Source: Ligula intestinalis
Taxonomy: Eukaryota; Platyhelminthes; Cestoda; Diphyllobothriidea; Diphyllobothriidae
Assembly (NCBI GenBank): GCA_036362985.1
Contig: JAYGXS010000001.1
Coordinates: forward strand, 46,957,405 to 47,021,404
DNA: 64,000 nucleotides
Direction of reading: 5' to 3'
This document shows positions 31,502-42,308 of this stretch, in pieces. Both the position numbers and the translations under genes were made by a program. The notes beneath the pieces were generated by a model. It had not been told where the DNA came from and searched no databases. It was given only the letters and a program-made list of their open reading frames with translations. Positions within the stretch are counted from its first letter, which is position 1. Every line of letters starts with the position of its first letter.

Positions 31502-31792
31502 GGCAGGAGTTTCCTTGGTAGAACACGAATGTTCTTATTTATATTTAAATGCCTACTCAATGAATTTCTGTTAGGGTTTGGGTAAGGGTTAGGGTAAGGA
31601 TTAGGTTAAGGGTTAGGGCTAGTTTTTGGGTTAGAGTAAGGGTTAGTTTTATGGTGAAGGTAAGGGTTAGGATTAGGGTGGGATAGTGATATCGTATCTG
31701 TAAAGCCCAATCTTCTGTCTTATGAGAAGCGTGGGAGTAGGCATGTACATGTAAATAAGAACATTCGTGCGCTAACAAGGAAAATCCTGCCA
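31502..31792. mobile_element. MITE with a telomere-like core
   Basis: The ends are inverted repeats of about 60 bp: GGCAGGAGTTTCCTTGG and CACGAATGTTCTTATTTA on the left, and the reverse complements GGCAGGATTTTCCTTG and CACGAATGTTCTTATTTAC on the right. TTTTCTG (31495-31501 and 31793-31799) flanks it as a likely 7- or 8-bp target duplication. The core (about 31572-31680) is a degenerate TTAGGG-type array. Confidence 0.75.
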
Positions 31793-32043
31793 TTTTCTGA
31801 TTGCATCTGTCTTGGGGACTGTTTACAAACATTTACTTTCCTAAAATAGGAATCACGCCGTATCACCTAACTTGTTTACGTTGGATGACTTCCCGTAGGC
31901 AAGGAGGGGTACTCACTTTATTTAGGATTTAGTTATAAATGTAAGAGCTAATCTCTCTCTCTATTAGCTTATAGTAGAACAATTTTAATTCCAATATTAT
32001 CCTGTATTGTCTCAAGTATAAAGGTCGTTTATAGAAATGTTTC

Positions 32044-32180
32044 CGTGAAGATAATCTGACCGATAAAGGAAAGGCAGACCGGAATGGTCACTTCTGGCTT
32101 AACAGCCGTCACCAGCCAAGGACTTAAATCCACGACCTGTTGGTTAGAAGACTAATGCTCAAACCCACTGCGCTACGAGT
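32044..32180 (-). repeat. SINE-1, tRNA-derived
   Basis: On the minus strand it has GTAGCGCAGTGGGTTTGAGC (A box), a loop CTTCTAA, GTCGTGGATTTAAGTCC (decayed B box), and the body CTGGTGACGGCTGTTAAGCC, which is shared with 14225-14410. Confidence 0.8.
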
Positions 32181-32276
32181 TCATTGTATTGTCAGTTTCG
32201 AACTGCAATAGAAACAACCATAGACGGCACATACCGGGTCAACTAAAATAAAACATACCGGTTAGTTACGGGACTT

Positions 32277-32350
32277 GTAGTGGTTGTCCAGCCCACCCCG
32301 TGCAAACGCGAAACGCCACAGACGTGGTCTCGCGGTGATAATCTTGGTCA
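32277..32350 (+). repeat. R1 5'-end fragment
   Basis: GTAGTGGTTGTCCAGCCCAC, CAAACGCGAAACGCCACAGA and GTGATAATCTTGGTCACC match the start of R1 copies. The rest is missing, and a minus-strand R1 end follows within 40 bases. Confidence 0.75.
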
Positions 32351-32381
32351 CCTCAGACTGGACTGGATGTTTTCAACTGCT

Positions 32382-32650
32382 TATAGGAGCTAAGGCTACG
32401 ACGGTTATTGCCTTAAAACCTAAAATCTTCCAGGCTCTGATTCCTTAGGAGATTAGAGAGAAGACGGTGGAAAGGCGAGAGTAGACGGAACAGTGTATTG
32501 TTCACAGAAAAGTTATGGGAAAGTTGCCAGTCCATCCGGCATGGCTGTACGGCCGGAGGGCGCATGAGCGCGCGGCCTCCAACCCGTCTCGCTCAGAGCC
32601 GATTTCCAAGTGAGGTCTTTGAGTAGTCGGGCCAGAAGACAGAGAGAGAT
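32382..32650 (-). repeat. R1 3'-half, minus copy
   Basis: It shares AGGAGCTAAGGCTACGACGG, CCTTAGGAGATTAGAG and the GTCCGGC and GGCCGGAGGGCG middle with 7302-7560. It lies tail-to-head against the R1 5' fragment, which may be the two halves of a rearranged copy. Confidence 0.75.
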
Positions 32651-32799
32651 AGCTTTCATTGGCTAGGTCGGCCTGGAGATTTTGGGCAGAGAGGCAACTT
32701 GCGTCGAGCACGCGTGCAAGCTCCTCATTCGTCGCCTCATAGATGCGAGAACTATGATTGGCTGATCGAGACGTCGAGAAAGCACATCGGTGAGCGTTT

Positions 32800-33625
32800 G
32801 GGAAAGTGCACTTCGAAGCGAGCTAGTCAGCCAGGCACGACCCGCTACATGCTCACAGCCCATCCAGCCCAGGCTATAATTCCTTCCCAATCCAACTGAA
32901 AAGTCCCGCCATGAGTACCAGCACCCAGATCTTCTCAACAATTGGTCCTACTTCCAGTGCCAATGGTACCTTTTGATTCCACCCATACTGACACGGCATA
33001 CTGATATGCCGTTGACTTTGAACTGAACCACCGGCTTTCTCTAGCCGCCCCTGCAATCAGGCTCGTTCCTGTCAACCACAGTCGCCCACGCTTTTTGCAA
33101 CTCTACCTTGGTATGTAACCCCTCCCCCATATTTAACTATACTTCCTCCATTCCATTTCTTTCATCAATCGAATAACGGTCTCAAAAGGTAGCGGTTCTA
33201 CATCCCACCTCCTCGAAACGCGAAACGCCCAGACGTGGTCTCGCGATGACAATCTTGGTTGCCCAGTCGCTTGACCCAGCGCGATTGCCGATGCCCGCAT
33301 GCGACACGCAACCTTTGCCCTCGCGGGAATGGGACGCGCACACGCACCCCATGCTGGTCGGGCCAATCAGCATCCTGAAACTAACTCACACAATGTTCGC
33401 TCTGGGCGCTTGTAATTATGTCCACACTTAGGACCCGCCTAGCCTCCTACCTGGTCGTGCGCTCCGATGTTAAACTTCATCCTGCTTATTCTCCATTCTT
33501 CTGTATGAAGAATAAACTATTCCTACTATTCTGACCTCCACCGGCTTCTTCGTTTCTAAGGAACCACGGTCTGAAGATCGCAGTTGCTAGGGTTTAACTC
33601 ACTTTACCCCCTGCGATAGACTCAC
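32800..33625 (+). repeat. R1, long form
   Basis: This is the second long R1 copy, aligning with 11990-12795 in its 5' half (GCTCACAGCCCATCCAGCCC, ACTGACACGGCATACTGATA, CACCGGCTTTCTCTAGCCGC) and with 11312-11760 in its 3' half (GACAATCTTGGTTGCCCAGT, CTCACACAATGTTCGCTC). The full module order is therefore present here. Confidence 0.85.
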
Positions 33626-36600
33626 TCGTCCCATTATGACTTTGGATTCACCCTCGAGCCCTACCAGCAGCCGCTCATTCTAGTCTCTCTTATCTTCGTT
33701 CGTAATGTTTTTGTGTCCATAATATGCTTGTCACTGCGCGGCTGCTGGCAGGGCTGGAGAATAAGTCCTAAGGCACAATAGGACGGTGAGTGCCCATTAA
33801 CCATAGTGCATTTTGACCGCCGGCAGTATTGACTTCGTAGAATATTGACATTGACTGCGAATAGATTTAGTGGCTGCTGTTCAAAATATTGAAGGACATC
33901 CGGAGAGCACCTCCAAAAATTCCCTCCTCAGAAAGGTTTTTCTTCAATTCACTCAACAAAGCAAAAACAATGATAATCCCATGCGGCTTCCAAATGTTCG
34001 GTGCAAGAAGCCCCTTGCACTGCAGTATAGCCAAAGAAAGATAGGCAGTGATAAAATCTTCTGCAAGTTTAATGTTTTGGAGATAAATTTAACTCTTAGA
34101 TAAAGGACAGAGCATTTCGCTCACTTGCATAATCCCAAGTGTTTCAACAGAGCCTGAATAAATTTCATAAACCTGAACCCTTGTGGTATCAGAATAAAAC
34201 ATAACATTAGCATAACGCAGTGACACGAAGCGCTAACCAGACTGGCCAGCTAAATGTGCTAGGAAGATTGCTAGAAAGTTGGCGAAAGTGAGAATTCAGT
34301 ATAACTGAAACTGCAGTTAATGTCTTCAGAAAAAAACGTACAAGCGAAGTAGTTTTTAGAAAAGAATCCATATGATATTAAGCATCAACATGTTGCGTAA
34401 GTAAAGATTGTTATGACAGAATTCATAGTAAGTTGAGACAGCGAATTGGGACTAGGCAAGTTTCAAACTTTTGCAAAAAGAACAATCTAGAACCGATGCT
34501 CGACCGCTCTTGCATTTCACAGATTGAGGCTTCTGAAATCAACGAAGAAAAGATTTAGAAATGTACAGAATATTTGATAAATAGTACACAGGTGAACAGA
34601 CTTAGTATTGGAATGGCAGAAGATCATCCCCGGTACAGCCTCTATTTCCATACAGCGAAGACGGGCTAAGCAGCGAGTTGTGCATAAATTTATTCATTGT
34701 ACAAGAAACTCTGACTGAACACACCTGACTCATTCCTCCCATACCCAACGTACTCCGACAAAAATACGGGATGATGGGAAATGGACCTGAACGCAGTGAT
34801 CGATAACACTAACTACTTCGCCTGCGTCTGCCGCACTCGATTTTGACTCTGATCCACGCATACTAGGCTCAGTTCAGAGTAGAAGGCCTCGGACCTCTAT
34901 GAATTCCATAAAAGGTCACTTCAGGAAATGAAAATGGTGAACCGACCCATTGAGGTATAGGCTATTTCGTCGGTTGAGAACCCTTCAAGCGGCGAATTCG
35001 AATGCAGAGATAATCTAGAGAGTATTAGTTTGCTCCTAATGTGCGAACTGAGCGCTGGGTTCGAGCTGGATCGGCCCTTAGTGTCCTCTTCCCTTTAAGC
35101 CCAAGCCTTTTGAACGACTGCAAATGAGACTAGTCGAACAGACGTTTTCTTGAGTTTCTTGCATCCTTTGACTCTGTATCCAGTAGTAGCGCGTACGAAA
35201 ACTCCCAAAGATAACGAGAATCAATGTAGTATGGTACTATAAAACGAAATCGTAAAGAATAAACGAGGTACAAACATTAACACTGTATACACGCAGTCAA
35301 GAATAATGGAGTCAGCCAAATATCGCCTGACTCTAGACAAAGGAATGACGAACGTCTAATAACGCCAAGCGTTTGCAGGGCGAAACCAGGCTTGGGAGAA
35401 CGTGCGCAATGAGGGATAGGACGACCGCTGCTTTGAAGTGACTTTGGAGCCAGTTCATGCGGCATCCAATTGGTGTGAAACATTGTCCGGAAGGGATATC
35501 GTGTAAAGAGGCCCATAATGCATCAGCGGAAGGCAGGGGAGGTGTCCGAGTGGCCCTCGGATCAGGCCGCGGATACCTTGCACCCGAAGGAAACTAGGTC
35601 AAGAGTGTTCAGGTCCACCAGGCGCAACCGCTACATATCGAAAAAGAGGGAGAGGGGGGACAGCATATTTGGCTACCTGCCACAAAGTCCATCACGGGTC
35701 TTCACCTCAGCAACTCGAAACAGCTATCTTTGAGACAGGGGATGGCCGACAGCATTGTGGAGGAAAGGGGATTAAAACAAGGGTCGGAACCGGGGGGCAG
35801 CCTTCGGAAGAGGGAAACAATCGTATGTGGGCCAGACAGAATTTTACTGGAGATGGACGTGGAGAGTTCCGAAAATTGTTCAGCCGAAGATAACAGTCGT
35901 GATGTCACAGACGGGCCGGACATCCCCATTCTCCGTTGTCGTTCCTGCCTTTGGCTATGAAGCCTCAGTGTTGCCATGTTGGAGCGATGGCAGTTTGGTA
36001 TTGAATGCTGCACAGCAATATCCTTGCTAGCCCGTCATATACGCCTATCATCAAATAAAACTCCTAAAACTGCGTGGCATTCATGTTGTCTTATTTCGCC
36101 TGTGACCTCGAAAGGCTATGTTTGGGACACGGTGCTTGTGCTCTGCGCAGGTCCTCAAAGGTCTGGTAAAGCTGCAGTGGCTTCTCCGCGACCACCGAGT
36201 ACTTTTTTCCCGTAGGCATATAATACGCCTTCTGGGGGCATTGGAGTAGCTTAGAACAGTAACTTTGCCTGTTTTCGGTGCAAGCGTGAGGTGGAAGTAC
36301 AGACTCTTGTAGGACTCCCTCGTATTGTCGTAGCTTGTCATTGCAAGCACCCAACGTCGATAACGGCAGCAATTTGCCGCCATCTGAGTGGGGATCTCAT
36401 GTCAAAAAGGCGATAGGAGAACCCCGGAGGAGAGCAGATAACTACCTTTTGAGGTCGGCTTTGATAGCTAAAGCGACTCCAGTGCCACAGCTTCGTAACT
36501 TGTGACGGCCGCTCGAGCAGATGCAACCCGATAGGACTTATTGCACCTGCTCCTGTTATGAGAAACGGATCTTACTTCGGGCGGAAACATCAACTATCAA

Positions 36601-38190
36601 GGATGCAGACGATGTAACGTAGTAATTATTTCCACCGGTATATTTTAGCGTCATTCTCAATGCGGGGGGATGCAATACTTAGTGCTCTGACAAATAGAGT
36701 CGCTGAATGACTCATATGGATGCCAGATTCCGCTAAATGTCATGATTCAGGTATAGTCATACACCCACAACCATTTCTGCAGTGTCGCTTTCAATAGATT
36801 TGGTACATGTACATAAATAGAGAGTGTGACACTACGTTCGTTTAAATGTAGTGATATTAAGCAGTACTCCATAATGTCTGATTTCAGTTACCTAATTTCT
36901 TCGATCCACTTTTTAACGAAAAAATCTCTGTTGGTTCGTTAGAAAAGAAGCAAATGTACAGTCGATCTATAAACAAAAATAAACTTTAGTAGACAGGCGT
37001 TCACCGGGTGTCATGGTAAGTGCTCGAAAATTTTACAGCAGGCAATCACTGACATCTTTATAGTTCAAGTTAAGAACCAAATAAGAGATTTTGAAATTCG
37101 TTTCAGTGGGTAATTAAGATAACGAGCCCTATTACCCTTTTACGACTGAGTGGGAAAGCAAAATGTAGCGCTTGGCGAAGGAAACTCGACGGGCGGAAAA
37201 TGAATTTTATGTGCCCAATGGTTCAGCTTGACATTCAAACCCACAATCGGAGACAACGCCTCAGCTGATGCTGTCTCAGATAGTCAGTTAGAGTGTGCAT
37301 CAGAAAAGTCAGGCTGTAGCTGACAGCTTGCCTCTTTGTTCAAAGTCCGCTGCCTCAGGGTCATTCAGCCGCCTTGAGGGCATTTACGGACATGTTGACC
37401 TTACCACGATAGGGCCGCTTAAAGCATGCGCGCACATCAGCGATCGACCGTCGCAAGGAGCAATATCCACAACTTGCTCACGGATTGGCCGCAGCCCTGG
37501 TAGCTTGCGCGCGAGACAGACCTGCGCAGTATCTACAGCACTCTTCCTCCCTCCCCCCCAACCCGTCCTGCTCCGATAGCAAGACAAAAACAGGACAAGC
37601 TTAACTGAGCTTGGGTTCAATGGCTAACCAAACTAAGCAAACCCCTCCACGTCCAATACACACTACCTGGTTCCCACATCAGGCACCAGGCTGCATGCGA
37701 CGCTTCGCCCGCCATGTTGGCGATTGCAGTGTGAATTGCATGCCCGCATTAGGCGTGATATATGAAGCGCTGCCTAGCGGCATTGTGCACGCCTGCATTT
37801 TGGAATAGGTTTATGTGTGAGCTAATGCGTGTGTGCAGATAAGCAGAGGTGTTAATATTGGACCTGAACTGCTGTGCTGAACTGACGATTTGCAGGAGGG
37901 CGGATATGCCCAGAAAGGCCCATGCAATGGCCGAATAGTCTTGACTATTTTGTGCAGTTTGGACGGGAGCGTCAGATGTACGTCGAGACGCCTGTCTTTG
38001 GTTCACCAGTCTCAGTACGATAAATTTGAAAGTGCCTGACGAAACCCTTGCGTAATTCAACCGTACGATGGCAATAAGGACATGATGGAACTCTGGCTGC
38101 CGAGCTGGTGTTGTTAACACAGTAAATTTTAGAGCTTTCTGGTGTGTGACCTGCGTAGATTTTGTTTACGACGTAATCAGTCCCGCTGTC
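33626..38190. other. Anonymous region
   Basis: No family that I recognise. Around 35500-36400 overlapping open frames of 60-100 codons occur on both strands, but none shows a known domain or a clear codon bias. At 35537 GGTGTCCGAGTGG resembles an A box, with GTTCAGGTCCACC about 70 bases later, a weak tRNA-like pair. Confidence 0.4.
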
Positions 38191-38196
38191 TTAGTA

Positions 38197-38297
38197 CAGT
38201 AGTCGCCGGCTATTAAGCCCACGGTTAATAAGCCCAGCCAACTATTAAGCCCAATTTGGTCTGGGCCCGAGGTGGGCTTAATAACCAGTGACTACTG
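38197..38297. mobile_element. 101-bp MITE with TA target duplication (pogo/Tigger-like)
   Basis: The left end is CAGTAGTCGCCGGCTATTAA and the right end in reverse is CAGTAGTCACTGGTTATTAA. Both sides continue into GCCCAC and are flanked by TA (38195-38196 and 38298-38299). Three TTAATAAGCCC- or CTATTAAGCCC-type units fill the middle. TA duplication and CAGTAGTC ends are typical of the pogo branch of Tc1/mariner. Confidence 0.8.
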
Positions 38298-38994
38298 TAT
38301 TAGGAGATTGGGAAAGAATCTTGTGGCGTTTAGTATCACTTCAGTTCGGAATTTGTATGGTGCTTTTGCGGAACAACTTAGGCAACTGTGCAGTTAAGGG
38401 CGCTCAAATATAAGTTGGCTGCTTGTTTGCTTGACATGGGCAACGTTGGGCAACCGCAGACGAGTATAACCTATTCGAAAAAGAAACCAACTTCCTGAAT
38501 AAAAACGTGCATAGGAAATCAACGGTGAATATACTCTGAGACAAGTTGACATGGGTATTTTCGTCATCCGAATGTCAATTTAAGGGGCAGTTGTTGGGTG
38601 TTATCAGAAATGACACTGTGCACATTGGTCTATATAATTTGCGTCCTGTTCGTACTTTTGTGAGGCTTTCATACAACCTCATGGTGGCTGGATTTTTAAT
38701 GTATCCTACCTGAAGTCGTGAGCCCTGTCAGACCCTGACACTTTAGTTACTCATATAGTGGACTGCTACGATCGACCTCTAGTCAGTGGAATCTAGTTGC
38801 TGATCAAACCTCCACTAATAAACGTAGTCGTACCTGCCTTACTTACTAACCGGACATGGGCGCTCACCGAGTGTCTTTCAAATCAGATCTGATTCAATTT
38901 AGGAGGCGCATAAGCTCGTATTCCCAGTTGTTATGCTTTTTGCAAAAAAAGGTTGCGTGTCAGCCATTGATACAATTATAGGAATATATTACTT

Positions 38995-39392
38995 GAGTAT
39001 ACTATCCACCGGGCTTAGTAAGTATGATTTCTAGAATAAGCACTCTTAGCATAAGCATATTACCTCTAGCAGCAGTATCCCTAATGGGATCAAGGGAATT
39101 TGAGCAGACGTTCTGTAAAGTCCAAGCTACAGATATATACTGTAGAAAGGCCTAATTGTTAGTCTATAGACGACAAGCTGCACGACATAAGAGCATGGTA
39201 GGACTTGTACATTATTATCCAAATGCTAGTCACTTTATCATACACATATAAGGAGTGCATACTGGTTGTGACTTCTTAAAAAGCACACACAGGCAGTACT
39301 TATATTAAACTATCTACTGGCCTCAGCAAGCGTGAGTAATAGAAATTAGCACTTTCATTATAGGCACGTACCTATAGCAGCAGTATCTTAGT
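38995..39392 (+). repeat. Direct repeat pair, about 95 bp at 305-bp spacing
   Basis: The segments at 38995-39088 and 39301-39392 align (ACTATCCACCGGGCTTAGTAAG with ACTATCTACTGGCCTCAGCAAG, both ending in TAGCAGCAGTATC) at roughly 70 percent identity by eye. A weaker third match begins near 39584. Confidence 0.5.
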
Positions 39393-39769
39393 CCATGCAG
39401 CTCGATGGATAGAGTTGAGAGTGCGAAACCCAAGGCAAACGCTATTGTGCTTAGGGCCCCAAGCATGTACTTACTCGAAATAGTTTAAATCCAGATCCAC
39501 ACTCCTTGCTGAGACCAAGGGGCATGAGCCCCTGCGCTAACTTCAAACCAGCGTCACTTCTGACAAGTTTTAGCGTCAGATATAGTACTTATACTATGAA
39601 GACTCGGCTACATTGATAGTCAGTCGTAGTAGAAACAGAAGTAGCCATATCAGTCTCGGCTTCCTTGGGCCTGTCTTCACACCTATTATGGGTGAATGAG
39701 GGTAGATAGTACAGCGCAAAGTACTCCTGCAACGTCTACTGTCACTTAAGAGTAATTTAGGCGGTGTTG

Positions 39770-40272
39770 TAGTGGTCTTGTTTGACCGACGCCCTCCTAA
39801 CGCTTGACGCATCAGATGAGGTCACTCAGAGCTTAGGACCTCGCGCGAAAGCAGTTTTCCCGTGTGCCTCAAGGCATGCCCAAACGGACGGGCGACCGCC
39901 ACGACCGCCAGACGTAACTGACGCGCACCCAAACATACGCGCCAAGTTTCATCCATTATGGCCTCAACCAACAGTGGCTTGACCCCAATCCGTCCAATGA
40001 GATCCCCGCTTTAGCAAATTGACCTCATTTAGTAGGTTGGCCTCAGTCAGTGGGACAAAGACAACAATGCGGTGCCTACCTTCAAACCTCACTCCGGAAC
40101 CGACCCGAATAGGGAACGGATGCAGTATTCCGCGAGTCGACACTCTTCCCATCTATTCTCCTACCCTTCTGCAGAATAAACTATTCCTAAAAATCTGGAT
40201 TTCCCACCGTCTTCTCTCCTCACATAAAGGAAACATAGGCCTGAAAGATTGTAGCTGTTAGGGTTAAACCTT
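39770..40272 (+). repeat. R1, plus copy, second subfamily
   Basis: It starts GTAGTGGTCTTGTTTGACCG, contains AAAGCAGTTTTCCCGTGTGCC and the 3' module (CAGAATAAACTATTCC, GAAACATAGGCCTG, GTAGCTGTTAGGG). It aligns with the minus copy at 23940-24310. Confidence 0.8.
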
Positions 40273-40499
40273 CGTAGTGTTTCGGCTTGCATTGGAGAAA
40301 GCAGCCTACGCCGGACCCCGTTTAGTCTTCGACACTCCGAGAGAAGGGGAAGAGTGCGGAGCCGCTAACTACCTCCTCTATTACTTTAAAGCTAACCCCT
40401 GAGACCGTCGCCTTCTGTACGAACCTCTTGGTGCACTTGGTGGACTTAATCGAAATCGATGGTCGACCACACACTAAACTTATTGCTATTCTATTTCAT

Positions 40500-40627
40500 C
40501 CAATTGTGAAAAAACTCACGGCGTCGGCGGTGGTCAAACCCGCACAGCAGGGAAGGCCTTTATGCAGCCAACGCTCTACCGATTTGAGCTACGACGCCAC
40601 GCCGTGCGCCGTGAATTTAATCACACT
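40500..40627 (-). repeat. SINE-2, tRNA-derived
   Basis: On the minus strand: leader GTGTGATTAAATTCACGGCG, A box in GTAGCTCAAATCGGTAGAGCG, a loop containing CAT, B box in GTGCGGGTTTGACC, and the body end GAGTTTTTTCACAATTGG. Confidence 0.85.
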
Positions 40628-42308
40628 AGGATCGATTTTACCTGCCAAACTTACCGCACATGATGCACATTTAAGGAACTCCGAATAAATCCGGATTACG
40701 AGCAGCCGAGTGATTTTATTATTCTATGGAGAGAATCTCTATAAGAAGCTTCGAAGCCTAAAACCTTCCATGGTCAAAAGATTGCAGATTTTTCTATGCT
40801 TTTTGCAGAACACGGCAGTTGTTATTTAGACAAGAAATAGCGAACATCGATCGGCTCGTTTTCAAGAAGTTAAAAGGACCTATATTAACGTGAAAAATTG
40901 CGTCACCCATCCGAACAGAGGGTGCTAACTAATAAAATGCTGATGGACTTTGGCTGGGTGATCCATTGATTAGGTCTCATGTGTAGACCATACACTTTGG
41001 GTGATCATGCACTCTTGCATTCCTCGTCATAGGTATCCATCGCGGATAGTGAGACACATGCTCGACGCAAACGTCCAAGACCTGGCACCATGCACACGAT
41101 GAAAACGGGTGTTCATCGCACAATGTGTTAGACATTTCAGAACTCAGTGAAACATCAATATGAAAAAACAACCACTTATCTCATACAATCATCCTCAGCG
41201 TCAACTTTGATGATATTAATATTAAGGTGCTTCAACTCACCTCATCAGACCAAGTAAAATAAATTTGAAAGCAGTTTCAACAACTTATCATTGAGACCAT
41301 ACTCTCGAATCACTAAACAGCCTGGCTGGAGGTTTTAGTTTCCACCGCACGGCGACTGGCGGCCCAGTGCCTGGGGCCAAACATGTATTCGTTACAAGCA
41401 CCCCACTTACCTACACCGCATGAGACTTTTCCATGACGACACTTAGGAAGAGCTCAGAACCGAAGCACACAAGAACTACGCACCTTACATCCACACAAAA
41501 CACTTAAACAACCCAAGGACCTATGAGGTCCAATGCATAAACACGCAACTATCGGCACTAAATAACCCCGCGCAACAGGCATTCGATGTAACTTACCAGC
41601 GATAAGATGACACCTGAAAAACTGCACATCTTATTTGCGCATAACTTGGTGAAGGCTGGACCTGTGGAGTAGAGAAACGGCACATGTAGAGCACACCATG
41701 GAAGAGAACTTCATGTTACGTCAGTCATCGAACCCATTCTCATCACCAGTGGTTTGAGAAGCTCTAACAGTCTACTGGTACCTGGTAGAAAAGCGAGCGT
41801 GGTTGATTCTCGAAAATCCAATTTCATAGCCAATCAGCTGACTCTGCATCACGCCACATCCAACGCGCTTGAACCAGCCGCTTGGAAAGTTGCCAAGTGA
41901 TGGGGTAAGGTGAATTTACTGAGCACTTCGGGTCGACCACAATGGCTTCTTCGTGATGTGGCCCTCATGGTAGGCTAATTTAGGTGATTCGAGGCCCCCT
42001 CCATTGAGGAGGCCTGTACACGTGGAGCAGGGACAAATTCGTGTGTGGCAAGTGCATACGGGCACTTTGAGTTTGCCATATTAGTTTTTATTTACTGCAA
42101 TACATTCCATTTCCAATCCTCATGTCATTGTTTTGTAAGCAGAGAACATCGTTCTGTGGAGAATAAGTGTAGTGTCCGCAGAGCCAGTATAGTTCCCGAT
42201 AAAAAAGTCACTAACAAGTCAGTGATGGGCTCACCTCACGAGACAGCATTGAATGTCAGTGTGAAATCCTACCTCTGCATAAATGCATGAATTTATGAAG
42301 TGGTTAAT
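40628..42308. other. Anonymous region upstream of the PLE-A copy
   Basis: No recognisable coding sequence. It may contain the decayed 5' pseudo-LTR of the element that follows, but I cannot align it to the 3' one. Confidence 0.4.

Noticed and set aside
35518..36383. Cluster of overlapping 60-100 codon frames on both strands
   Set aside because: No frame dominates, none shows a known domain, and open frames on both strands are expected in GC-richer non-coding DNA.
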